Shown: positions 1 to 6,415, numbered from the stretch's first letter. The stretch is DNA of 7,655 bases from Bacteroidota bacterium (GCA_023420435.1 JAEZWE010000178.1:1-7655); one strand, 5' to 3'. Notes: a model not told the origin generated them from the letters alone. Numbers and translations: made by a program.

Positions 1-477
1 TTTTTTGCTCTCAGAAACATAATCGTCAATAAAAAAAAGTGGACGAAATTGCAGCTGATATTTTTTCGCATCTGAAGGTTCAAAAGTGATTTTTTTATCG
101 AAATAAGGCAACAAATCCAAAAATCTCGGATATTCTTTCACCGAATCGTAGAGATAGAAAATCATTTGGGTTTCCGAATGTTGATTTTTAAAATTTTCTA
201 AAAATTTTTCGGGAACCGATTCTCCTTTAATTAATAGAAAAAAATCATACTTCTCCCCTTTTGTTTTTTCTGAAATCGATTGGTAATATTGATTAATTTT
301 TTGCTGATAAAACTTTCGGTGTACCCGAATTATTCCTTTGGAAAAAACCGAATTGGAAGGTCTTTCATCAAAAAAATCGACTGAAGCTCCTAATTTTTCA
401 AGATGTTGAATAATCGCTTTTTCGTAGCTGAAAAAACTGGCGGAAATAAACAATATTCTTTTTCCGGAAAAACTCAT
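1..477 (-). CDS. CgeB/Eps11J-like putative glycosyltransferase, 5' part only
   Basis: I translated this by hand. It is open for 159 codons from an ATG at 477-475 and leaves the window without a stop, so only the N-terminal part is present. The start MSFSGKRILFISASFFSYEK gives a beta-strand followed by a helix, typical of the first Rossmann unit of a GT-B-like protein. Further blocks are FFDERPSN near residue 36, YDFFLLIKGES near 77, MIFYLYDS near 105, YFDKKITFEPSDAKKY near 124 and LQFRPLFFIDDY at the end. From memory this block order matches CgeB-like or Eps11J-type proteins found in flavobacterial polysaccharide clusters. No enzymatic activity can be assigned from this part. Its ATG overlaps the epimerase stop as ATGA, so the two are probably translationally coupled. 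The reading frame is secure; the function is an inference from family and context. Confidence 0.8.
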   Translation of the reverse strand, partial: MSFSGKRILFISASFFSYEKAIIQHLEKLGASVDFFDERPSNSVFSKGIIRVHRKFYQQKINQYYQSISEKTKGEKYDFFLLIKGESVPEKFLENFKNQHSETQMIFYLYDSVKEYPRFLDLLPYFDKKITFEPSDAKKYQLQFRPLFFIDDYVSESKK

Positions 478-1637
478 TCTTTTAATAATCCTTTTTCGCG
501 CATTTCCTGCAGTGATTTTGCAAAATTATTATCGCCAATATGCTGTTGTAAAGCCCAGTTTGCAAATTTTTTCACGCCTTCTTCAAAACTTATTTTAGGT
601 TCGTAATTCAAGATATTTTTTATCTTGGTTAAGTCTGCAACGTTGTAACGGATATCGCCAATTCGGAAAGCGCCGGTAATTTCAATTTTAGTAGGTTTTT
701 CATAAATTTTCACCAATTTTTCGGCAACATCCGAAATATAGGTTACTTCACCGGTTCCAACGTTAAACTCTTGATTATTAGCTTTTTCTGATTCTATCGC
801 TAAAATAGTGGCTTCCACAGCATCATCAACATAAATAAAATCTCTTGCCGGTTTTCCGTCTTCAAAAACATTGATGGATTTTCCGTTTAAAATTTGCGAA
901 GTAAAAACCGATAAAATACCGGTGTAAGGATTTAACAACGATTGTCCTGCTCCATACACGTTTTGATAACGCAACATCACATAATTGATATCTTGCGAAG
1001 AAGCTACAGTTCGTATAATTTCTTCTTGATAACTTTTGGTAATTCCGTAAATGGAGGAAGGATGAATTTTAGAATTTTCGTCTGTTGCAACGGGTAAAAG
1101 TAAAGTTCCGTCTTCTGAACAAATATCAAAATTACCTTTCAACATTTTATTTTGATCCCGTTGTTTTGGAAAAACAGCTCCCAAAACCGGATGTTCATAT
1201 TTTCCTTCTCCGTAGATAGCTCTGGAAGACGCCAAAATTATTTTTTTTACCGTATTTTTTTGATGAAGCAAAACGTCCATCATGATTGCGGTTCCCAAAG
1301 CATTAACTCGGTTATATTTTTCCACCAAATACATGGATTGTCCGGTTCCAGTTTCAGCCGCAAAATGAACGATTAAATCCTGATTTTCAATGGCTTTTTC
1401 CCAATCTTCACGAACGGTAACATCGCCTTCTATAAAATTTACTTTCCCTAAAATACTTTGATAAAGCGGTGAATCTTTTTCCGGATTTTCGCCGTGAATT
1501 TGGGAAGACAAATTATCCAAAACGGTAACAGAATACCCTTTTTCCAAAAGCTTCAAAGCCAAATTGCTTCCTATAAAACCGGCACCTCCTGTAATGAGGA
1601 TGTTTTTGTGATTATTTTCTTTCAAATCTTTTCCCAT
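474..1637 (-). CDS. NAD-dependent sugar-nucleotide epimerase, dTDP-L-rhamnose 4-epimerase-like (extended SDR)
   Basis: This 387-residue protein is an extended short-chain dehydrogenase/reductase that should interconvert an NDP-sugar in the cytosol for surface-glycan synthesis. The N-terminal Rossmann motif GGAGFIG (17-23) binds NAD, and D41 ending the second strand (VLDNLS) fits NAD rather than NADP. ASS at 136-138 and YGITK at 197-201 supply the catalytic Ser, Tyr197 and Lys201. The blocks DNLSSQIHG (41-49), HFAAETGTGQSMY (91-103), IYGEG (141-145), NPYTG (236-240) and DFIYVDD (266-272) resemble dTDP-L-rhamnose 4-epimerases more than UDP-glucose 4-epimerases, from memory. The true substrate is unproven. 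About 20 residues after the usual C-terminus (365-387) form an extra tail. The ATG chosen is the only one before residue 102 and lies 16 bp inside the upstream acyltransferase gene, giving a coupled start. The stop overlaps the next gene as ATGA. Confidence 0.9.
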   Translation of the reverse strand: MGKDLKENNHKNILITGGAGFIGSNLALKLLEKGYSVTVLDNLSSQIHGENPEKDSPLYQSILGKVNFIEGDVTVREDWEKAIENQDLIVHFAAETGTGQSMYLVEKYNRVNALGTAIMMDVLLHQKNTVKKIILASSRAIYGEGKYEHPVLGAVFPKQRDQNKMLKGNFDICSEDGTLLLPVATDENSKIHPSSIYGITKSYQEEIIRTVASSQDINYVMLRYQNVYGAGQSLLNPYTGILSVFTSQILNGKSINVFEDGKPARDFIYVDDAVEATILAIESEKANNQEFNVGTGEVTYISDVAEKLVKIYEKPTKIEITGAFRIGDIRYNVADLTKIKNILNYEPKISFEEGVKKFANWALQQHIGDNNFAKSLQEMREKGLLKE

Positions 1638-2170
1638 TTTCCATTTTCATGATTGTATTTTTTCACAATTTTTGCTGGAGCTCCAACAATAACGCAATAA
1701 TCTGGAAAATTACCTCTTACAACGGAATTTGCGCCAACAACACAATGATTTCCCAAAGTTGTACCTGCCATTATTGCAGCTCCCATTCCGATAAAACAAT
1801 TTTCACCAATTTTAGTTTTTTGTATGATTAATTTCTGTTCTAAAATATGCTTATCAATTTCAGTATAATCATGATCGATATCTGTAATAAAAGTATTTGC
1901 TAGAATTAAAGTTTTCTTTCCAATTTCTAAAAAATCGCCAGCTGTAATATGCACATTTTGTTGAATAACCACCTCATCTCTAATATGAATACTTCCATTT
2001 CCACTAAGTTCAAGACGAATATGTGGAAAAATTCGAACTTTTTTACCAATATAAATTTTTGAAATACCTTTCAAAAAAATAGGTTTACCAATGTAGGATG
2101 GCATTCCAAAACTCCCAAAAAAAGGAGCATAAATTAAAGCTCTAAAGCCCCAAAACCACTTATAAAACAT
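1622..2170 (-). CDS. Left-handed beta-helix O-acyltransferase (WbbJ/LbH family)
   Basis: This 182-residue protein is a hexapeptide-repeat acyltransferase, probably moving an acetyl group from acetyl-CoA to a sugar of the surface polysaccharide or its precursor. Turns typical of the left-handed beta helix run through the protein: IYIGKKVRI near 39, IHIRDEVVIQQNVHI near 61, TKIGENCFIGMGAAIM near 119 and TTLGNHCVVGANSVV near 137. The loop ITDIDHDY at 95-102 sits where the family carries its active-site histidine, so His100 is the likely catalytic residue. The C-terminal VGAPAKIVKKY (162-172) is the classic end of the CoA-binding coil. Length is ordinary for a soluble LbH enzyme that acts as a trimer. 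It begins 2 bp after the glycosyltransferase stop and overlaps the epimerase start by 16 bp. The acceptor sugar cannot be told from the sequence. Its coding DNA is unusually AT-rich apart from the conserved C-terminal coils. Confidence 0.9.
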   Translation of the reverse strand: MFYKWFWGFRALIYAPFFGSFGMPSYIGKPIFLKGISKIYIGKKVRIFPHIRLELSGNGSIHIRDEVVIQQNVHITAGDFLEIGKKTLILANTFITDIDHDYTEIDKHILEQKLIIQKTKIGENCFIGMGAAIMAGTTLGNHCVVGANSVVRGNFPDYCVIVGAPAKIVKKYNHENGKWEKI

Positions 2171-2172
2171 AA

Positions 2173-2952
2173 CTAACGAACATATCTTACAAGATACTTA
2201 ATTTTCGAGAATATTCGAAAAATGATATATTCAATTTTAGAAATTCTTTTATTGCTATACATTTCAAGAATATTTTTCTGTATTCCTTTCTCCATTTCCT
2301 TCAAATTAGCAGAAAGCCCGGAAATTCCAAAAGATTTTTTTCCAGAACCAGCAATTACTAATGATTCAGGAAGCAAATTCATTTCAAAATTTTCACTTAC
2401 TTTCATCCAAAAATTAGCATCTTCCGAATATCGTTGATTTTCTTCAAAAAAAACATTTGCATCAATTATTTTTCTTTTAAAAATGGCAGTTGAAGTTTGT
2501 CCAGTAATTTTTAAAAGAAGTTTTCTTAAACTGATTTTCACCAAGCCATTTTCTCCAAGTTTATAAGGAAATGTCACTTTCTCATCATTCCATAAACTTG
2601 TCAGAAAATCCAATTTAATCTCTTCATTCTTCAAAAAACGCATCTGTTTTTCTGTTTTTTCGGGAAGCCATACATCATCAGCATCTAAAAGGGCTATAAA
2701 TTCGCCTTTGGCTAAACGAAGTCCGGCATTTCTGGCTGCAGAAACGCCTTTATTTTCCTGATGAATGAGATGGATTTTCATTTCAGGATTTTCGAGAATA
2801 TAATTTTCAACAATTCCCTTACTGTTATCTGTAGATCCGTCATTAATCACAAAAATTTCGAAAACCTCATCCGTTTTTTGGTTTTTCACGGAATCCAATG
2901 CTTTTACAATCGTCGATTCAGCATTATATAAAGGTATTATTACAGAAATCAT
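2173..2952 (-). CDS. Family 2 glycosyltransferase (GT-A fold)
   Basis: This 259-residue protein should transfer a sugar from a nucleotide donor onto a growing glycan at the cytosolic face of the membrane. The N-terminus MISVIIPLYNAE is the standard GT2 opening. NDGSTD at 37-42 contacts the nucleotide, KGVSAARNAGL at 68-78 is conserved, and the DADD at 90-93 supplies the DxD metal-binding motif. RYSED at 174-178 ends in the ED pair that usually carries the catalytic base of GT2 inverting enzymes. No transmembrane helix is evident, but the basic, aromatic C-terminus (FRIFSKIKYLVRYVR) could sit on the membrane. Donor and acceptor are unknown. It starts 19 bp after recR and is followed after 2 bp by the acyltransferase, as in an operon. 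GC content falls from about 43% in its 5' third to below 30% in the remainder. Confidence 0.93.
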   Translation of the reverse strand: MISVIIPLYNAESTIVKALDSVKNQKTDEVFEIFVINDGSTDNSKGIVENYILENPEMKIHLIHQENKGVSAARNAGLRLAKGEFIALLDADDVWLPEKTEKQMRFLKNEEIKLDFLTSLWNDEKVTFPYKLGENGLVKISLRKLLLKITGQTSTAIFKRKIIDANVFFEENQRYSEDANFWMKVSENFEMNLLPESLVIAGSGKKSFGISGLSANLKEMEKGIQKNILEMYSNKRISKIEYIIFRIFSKIKYLVRYVR

Positions 2953-2971
2953 CCAATTTTATTTATTTGAA

Positions 2972-3583
2972 TTAATCCTTTTCATTGTAAGGAAGTCGGT
3001 TCAAAATCGATCTGCCTAAAGAAATTTCATCGGCATATTCCAGTTCATCACCTACAGAAATTCCGCGCGCAATACTGGAGAAATTAACCTCGAAATTTTT
3101 GAATTTTTTGTAAATATAATACGCTGTAGTATCCCCTTCCATTGTTGCAGAAAGCGCAAAAATAATTTCTTTCAATTCTTGGGAATTTATTTTTTTTTCA
3201 ATTCCTGAAATATTCAACTGATTGGGACCAATTCCTTCCATGGGAGAAATTTTCCCGCCCAAAACCAAATATTTCCCTCGAAATTTTGCCGTGTTTTCAA
3301 TCGCCATTACATCGCGAACATCTTCCACCACGCATAAAATTTGGGAATCCCGATTCGGATTTCTGCAAATTTCGCAAATTTCCATATCTGAAAAATTGTA
3401 GCATTCTTTACAATATTGGATGTCATTTACCAGTTTTTGCAAAGCATCTCCCAAAGCCATTGCTTGACTTGCAGGCTGTTTCAAAAGATGAAGCGCCAAA
3501 CGAAGTGCCGATTTTTTACCAATTCCCGGCAAGCCCGAAATTTCTTCTACCGCTTTTGCTAAAACTTTACTTGGATAATCCAT
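2972..3583 (-). CDS. recR: Recombination mediator protein RecR
   Basis: RecR acts with RecO (and RecF) to load RecA onto SSB-coated single-stranded DNA at gaps. From the chosen start the protein has 203 residues, the usual length (E. coli RecR has 201). Domains in order are a helix-hairpin-helix with LPGIGKKSA (18-26), a four-cysteine zinc motif (C58, C61, C70, C73), a Toprim domain beginning VVEDVRDVMAIE (85-96) with ISPMEGIGP (112-120) and ATMEGDTTA (146-154), and the C-terminal ARGISVGDELEYADE (172-186). The frame remains open 16 codons further upstream, to an ATG at 3631, but those residues do not fit the family. The ATG at 3583 gives MDYPSKVLAKAVEEI, matching the normal RecR beginning. 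It is the first gene of the leftward unit. A -7 box lies only 4 bp before this ATG, so the transcript may be leaderless. Confidence 0.97.
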   Translation of the reverse strand: MDYPSKVLAKAVEEISGLPGIGKKSALRLALHLLKQPASQAMALGDALQKLVNDIQYCKECYNFSDMEICEICRNPNRDSQILCVVEDVRDVMAIENTAKFRGKYLVLGGKISPMEGIGPNQLNISGIEKKINSQELKEIIFALSATMEGDTTAYYIYKKFKNFEVNFSSIARGISVGDELEYADEISLGRSILNRLPYNEKD

Positions 3584-3587
3584 CCCA

Positions 3588-3595
3588 CAAAGATA
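3588..3595 (-). promoter_or_regulatory. Probable -7 promoter box for the recR operon
   Basis: On the minus strand this reads TATCTTTG, an exact match to the Bacteroidota -7 consensus TAnnTTTG. A possible -33 TTG lies at 3622-3620, with a 24-bp spacer that is slightly longer than usual. The box ends 4 bp before the recR ATG, which would place the transcription start at or within a base or two of the start codon. Confidence 0.55.
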
Positions 3596-3642
3596 ATTTT
3601 TTGAAATGAACGAAAAAACCAAAATTCCCAACCTATTTTTCC

Positions 3643-3650
3643 TATTTTTA
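3643..3650 (+). promoter_or_regulatory. Candidate -7 box for the scramblase-like gene
   Basis: TATTTTTA differs from TAnnTTTG only at the last base and sits 13 bp before the ATG at 3664, inside the 80-bp divergent intergenic region. A second similar box, TATTTTTC, is at 3634-3641. No -33 TTG is seen at the normal spacing, and such boxes arise easily in T-rich DNA, so this is weak. Confidence 0.28.
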
Positions 3651-3663
3651 CAAAAAACAAAAA

Positions 3664-4269
3664 ATGGTTTTACCTAATTTAAATTATCCTTTAGATTTCA
3701 AATTCAAAATTTCAACACTTTCCAGTGATTTCAATATTACGGACAGAAACGGAAATTATGTCGCTTATGTAAGGCAAAAAATGTTCAAGCTAAAAGAAGA
3801 CGTTGTCATTTTTAGTGATGAATCCAGATCGAAGGAATTATTCCGCATCAAAGCAGATCGTTGGTTGGATTTTAATGCGTCCTACTCTATCATGAACCAG
3901 TTTAATGGCGCCAGTTTTGGAAGATTGGCAAGACGTGGAATGCGATCTTTTTGGAAAGCAACGTATGATGTTTTAGATCAAAACGACCAATCTAAATTTC
4001 AAATTTCTGAAGATAATGGTTGGATTAAATTTTTCGATAATTTCATCGGTGAAATCCCTATTATCGGAATGTTTACCGGATATTTCCTGAATCCATCTTA
4101 TTCTGTAAAAGACGCTTCTGGAAAAGTGTATTTCAAACTTAAAAAAATGCCTTCCATGATTGGAAGAAGATTTCAACTGGATCGTTTAGTAGATATTCCT
4201 GATGAAGAAGAAAGCTTAATTGTTCTTTCTCTTTTAATGATGGTGCTTTTGGAAAGATCTAGAGGATAA
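3664..4269 (+). CDS. LURP-one/phospholipid-scramblase-like (tubby C-terminal-like fold) protein
   Basis: This 201-residue protein has no signal peptide and looks like the LURP-one-related/scramblase-like superfamily, a 12-strand barrel around one hydrophobic C-terminal helix. The pattern visible is a succession of short strands with turn motifs of the type 'ITDRNGNYVAYVRQK' (25-39), 'VVIFSDESRSKELFRIK' (47-63) and 'SVKDASGKVYFKLKK' (147-161), which is the repeated strand-turn-strand structure of that fold. Near the end, residues 184-196 (SLIVLSLLMMVLL) form the buried or membrane-contacting helix expected there. The molecular role of bacterial members is not established, and membrane-lipid handling is only suggested by the family name. 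It starts an apparent two-gene unit, with the lipoprotein gene beginning 18 bp after its stop. Family assignment is from recognised pattern and not from a search. Confidence 0.75.
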   Translation: MVLPNLNYPLDFKFKISTLSSDFNITDRNGNYVAYVRQKMFKLKEDVVIFSDESRSKELFRIKADRWLDFNASYSIMNQFNGASFGRLARRGMRSFWKATYDVLDQNDQSKFQISEDNGWIKFFDNFIGEIPIIGMFTGYFLNPSYSVKDASGKVYFKLKKMPSMIGRRFQLDRLVDIPDEEESLIVLSLLMMVLLERSRG

Positions 4270-4287
4270 AATTTTAAAAATTTAAAA

Positions 4288-4788
4288 ATGAAGATTAGTG
4301 TATTAACGCTTCTTTTGGCGGTAATTTTAATAAGTTGTAAAAAAGAAAACACCTCAATAAAAACAACAGATGAAATTTCTGTAAATGATTCTTTGAATGA
4401 ATCTATTATTGATTCCACGGAAATTTCAAAAAATAATTTTCAGTTAGAGACCTTTGGTTTTCCTCCTGAAGTGGAAGGTTGTTCCTGCTATTTTGCAGAA
4501 AGTAAATCCGATTTTGATGCTGAAAAATATATTTACATCGATGATTACGGAAATAAAGGATACATCAAAGTGAACGGAAAACTCGTTAAAATTCCGATGG
4601 AAGAAGGCGATTTTGATCCGTCCAATTTTCAAAAAAACATTGAAAATGAAAACTTTAGAATTTTTATGCGCGGAAACAAAGTAAAAGAACTGGAAGAAGT
4701 GATGATGTTTGAAGGCGAAATGACGGTTGAAAATAAAAAAACCGGCGAAAAAACAACTTCACGAATTTACGGTGAATGCGGCTGTTAA
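4288..4788 (+). CDS. Small lipoprotein with paired CxC motifs, function unknown
   Basis: This 166-residue protein begins MKISVLTLLLAVILISC, a short lipoprotein signal peptide with lipobox LISC and lipidated Cys17. K18 and K19 follow, then an acidic, Ser/Thr-rich linker up to about residue 55. The mature domain opens with GCSCYFA (C65, C67), continues with beta-type stretches such as YIYIDDYGNKGYIKVNGK (81-98), and closes with YGECGC (C164, C166) at the very C-terminus. The two CxC pairs at opposite ends of the domain suggest disulfide bonds or a metal site. I recognise the general look of a hypothetical protein conserved in flavobacteria but no function. It follows the scramblase-like gene by 18 bp, and a strong terminator lies 24 bp after its stop, so the pair probably forms one transcript. 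It should be anchored in a membrane facing the periplasm or outside. Confidence 0.88.
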   Translation: MKISVLTLLLAVILISCKKENTSIKTTDEISVNDSLNESIIDSTEISKNNFQLETFGFPPEVEGCSCYFAESKSDFDAEKYIYIDDYGNKGYIKVNGKLVKIPMEEGDFDPSNFQKNIENENFRIFMRGNKVKELEEVMMFEGEMTVENKKTGEKTTSRIYGECGC

Positions 4789-4811
4789 AATTTTATAAAA
4801 TTTACCCTATT

Positions 4812-4842
4812 ACGCTTTCGGAATTTCGAAAGCGTTTTTTTT
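4812..4842 (+). terminator. Rho-independent terminator after the lipoprotein gene
   Basis: A perfect 9-bp stem (ACGCTTTCG at 4812-4820 pairing with CGAAAGCGT at 4827-4835) with a 6-base loop is followed by a run of eight T (4835-4842). It lies 24 bp past the lipoprotein stop and ends the two-gene unit. Confidence 0.9.
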
Positions 4843-4855
4843 ATTCTTAAATTTG
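4824..4855 (+). promoter_or_regulatory. Probable pepD promoter
   Basis: TAAATTTG at 4848-4855 matches the Bacteroidota -7 consensus TAnnTTTG exactly. A partial -33 element TTTC (4824-4827) lies 20 bp upstream, at the usual spacing. The predicted start of transcription is near 4860, giving a leader of about 10 bases before the ATG at 4871. The -33 part falls inside the preceding terminator hairpin. Confidence 0.55.
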
Positions 4856-4870
4856 AAAAAATCTTAAAAC

Positions 4871-6313
4871 ATGCCTTTATCTAATATTGAACCGCAAATT
4901 ATCTGGAAAAATTTTTCAGCATTAAATGCCGTTCCAAGACCTTCAAAAAAAGAAGGAAAAGTAATTGAATTTATTAAAAATTTCGGCGAAAAACTGGGTT
5001 TACCGACAACGGTTGATGAAGTTGGAAACGTCATCATTCAAAAACCGGCAACTTCAGGAATGGAAGACCGCAAAAAAGTGGTTTTACAAAGTCACCTCGA
5101 TATGGTTTGCCAGAAAAACAACGACGTAAATTTCGATTTTGAAACCCAAGGTATTGAAATGGAAATTGAAGGAGATTGGGTGAAAGCAAAAGGAACCACA
5201 TTAGGCGCTGATAATGGATTGGGTGTTGCTGCAATAATGTCGATTTTAGAAAGCAAAGATCTTCCGCATCCAGCTTTGGAAGCGCTTTTCACGATTGATG
5301 AAGAAACAGGAATGACTGGAGCAATGGGTTTAAAACCTGGACAATTATCTGGCGAAATTTTATTAAATCTTGACACCGAAGAAGATGACGAAATTGATAT
5401 CGGTTGTGCTGGTGGAATTGATGTTACTGCAACTGCAAATTTCCCTCTGGAAGAAGCTAGAGGAATGGAAGTGAAAATTGAAGTAAAAGGTTTACAAGGT
5501 GGACATTCCGGAATGGATATCCACAAAGGTTTCGGAAATGCCAATGTGATTTTGGGAAGATTACTTTTTACCGGAGTTTATAACCAAAATTTACAAATTA
5601 TTTCTATTGATGGTGGTGGTTTGCGAAACGCAATTCCTCGGGAAGCCAATGCGATCATTTCAGTAAGAAATGCTCCAGAATTTATTGAAGCGGCTTCAGG
5701 GCTAAAATCGGCTATTTTGGAGGAATTCAAAACAGTTGAGAAAGATTTACAAATAACGATTGAAAATTTCTCAACTCCTGAGAAAGCCATTTCTGAAGAA
5801 GATTCAAAAAAAATAATTTTAGCTTTAAAATCCGCTCACAATGGCGTTTACAGAATGTCGCCAGATGTTGCTGATTTAGTTGAATCTTCCAACAACATTG
5901 CCCGTGTAGAACTGAAAAATGGAGAACTGAAAATTTTAAATTTATCCAGATCTTCTGTAGATTCAACAAAATATGCAGTTGCGGAACAACTAAAATCAGT
6001 TTATGAATTAGCCGGAATGAATGTAGAATTCAGCGGATCATATCCGGGATGGAAACCAAAACCGGATGCTGAAATTTTGAAAACGATGACGGAAATTTAC
6101 GAGAAAAATTTCAAAGAAAAACCGCACGTCGTGGCTTGTCACGCCGGATTGGAATGCGGAATTATCGGCGCCAATTATCCGGAAATGGAGATGGTAAGTT
6201 TCGGACCAACCATTAAAGGAGCACATTCTCCCGATGAAAGAGCGAACATTCCATCAACCCAAAAATTCTGGAGCTATTTGAAAGACATTTTAGCTAATAT
6301 TCCAAAAAAATAA
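4871..6313 (+). CDS. pepD: Aminoacyl-histidine dipeptidase PepD (peptidase family M20, di-zinc)
   Basis: PepD is a cytosolic metallopeptidase that cleaves Xaa-His dipeptides such as carnosine and other unspecific dipeptides, feeding amino acids back to metabolism. The 480-residue length matches the family. The metal and catalytic residues are present: H75 and D77 in SHLDMV, D114 in LGADNG (bridging), E144 and E145 in DEETG, D168 in NLDTE, and H452 in KGAHSPDE. This set follows the known PepD pattern with a shift of about five residues in the N-terminal half. The lid (dimerisation-type) domain occupies roughly residues 190-400 and starts near KGLQGGHSGMDIHKG (206-220). CHAGLECG (423-430) is the other conserved block. 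The start MPLSNIEPQIIWKNF fits the family N-terminus. It is probably transcribed alone from the box at 4848-4855, with a weak hairpin after the stop. Confidence 0.96.
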   Translation: MPLSNIEPQIIWKNFSALNAVPRPSKKEGKVIEFIKNFGEKLGLPTTVDEVGNVIIQKPATSGMEDRKKVVLQSHLDMVCQKNNDVNFDFETQGIEMEIEGDWVKAKGTTLGADNGLGVAAIMSILESKDLPHPALEALFTIDEETGMTGAMGLKPGQLSGEILLNLDTEEDDEIDIGCAGGIDVTATANFPLEEARGMEVKIEVKGLQGGHSGMDIHKGFGNANVILGRLLFTGVYNQNLQIISIDGGGLRNAIPREANAIISVRNAPEFIEAASGLKSAILEEFKTVEKDLQITIENFSTPEKAISEEDSKKIILALKSAHNGVYRMSPDVADLVESSNNIARVELKNGELKILNLSRSSVDSTKYAVAEQLKSVYELAGMNVEFSGSYPGWKPKPDAEILKTMTEIYEKNFKEKPHVVACHAGLECGIIGANYPEMEMVSFGPTIKGAHSPDERANIPSTQKFWSYLKDILANIPKK

Positions 6314-6320
6314 AATCTCA

Positions 6321-6352
6321 AAAATCCCAGCAAACAGTAGGGATTTTAGTTT
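6321..6352 (+). terminator. Weak candidate terminator after pepD
   Basis: AAAATCCC (6321-6328) pairs perfectly with GGGATTTT (6340-6347) around an 11-base loop, 7 bp past the pepD stop. The following tract (TTTTAGTTT) is only moderately T-rich and the stem has just three GC pairs, so termination may be partial. Confidence 0.5.
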
Positions 6353-6407
6353 AATTTTATAAAACCGAAGCATTTTACAAACAAAATAATTTGCTGTTTT
6401 TTTTAGT

Positions 6408-6415
6408 TATATTCG
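6408..6415 (+). promoter_or_regulatory. Candidate -7 box for the thioredoxin-fold gene
   Basis: TATATTCG matches TAnnTTTG at all but one base and lies 17 bp before the chosen ATG at 6433. The only nearby TTTG (6390-6393) is 14 bp away, shorter than the normal spacer, so this is a tentative call. Confidence 0.3.

Noticed and set aside
403..606. Plus-strand open frame of 67 codons across the epimerase/CgeB-like junction.
   Set aside because: Both minus-strand genes are well supported here and the plus-strand peptide shows no recognisable family features.
1152..1376. Plus-strand 74-codon open frame inside the epimerase gene.
   Set aside because: It lies opposite conserved SDR motifs and has no promoter-like or domain support.
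3584..3631. A 16-codon N-terminal extension of recR from an ATG at 3631.
   Set aside because: The extra residues do not resemble the RecR N-terminus, which begins a few residues before the helix-hairpin-helix region as it does from 3583. The extension would also contain the promoter box.
4270..4287. AT-rich palindrome-like stretch between the scramblase-like gene and the lipoprotein gene, considered as a terminator.
   Set aside because: It has no GC in a stem and no T-run; the low-complexity A/T pattern is normal for intergenic DNA here.
4173..4418. Minus-strand open frame spanning the junction between the scramblase-like gene and the lipoprotein gene.
   Set aside because: It covers two better-supported plus-strand genes, and its composition is that of a shadow of Lys/Glu/Ser-rich coding DNA.
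5092..5544. A 150-codon open frame on the minus strand inside pepD.
   Set aside because: It is opposite the strongly conserved metal-binding part of pepD, is rich in Ser/Pro/Ile as expected for an antisense shadow, and has no recognisable domain.
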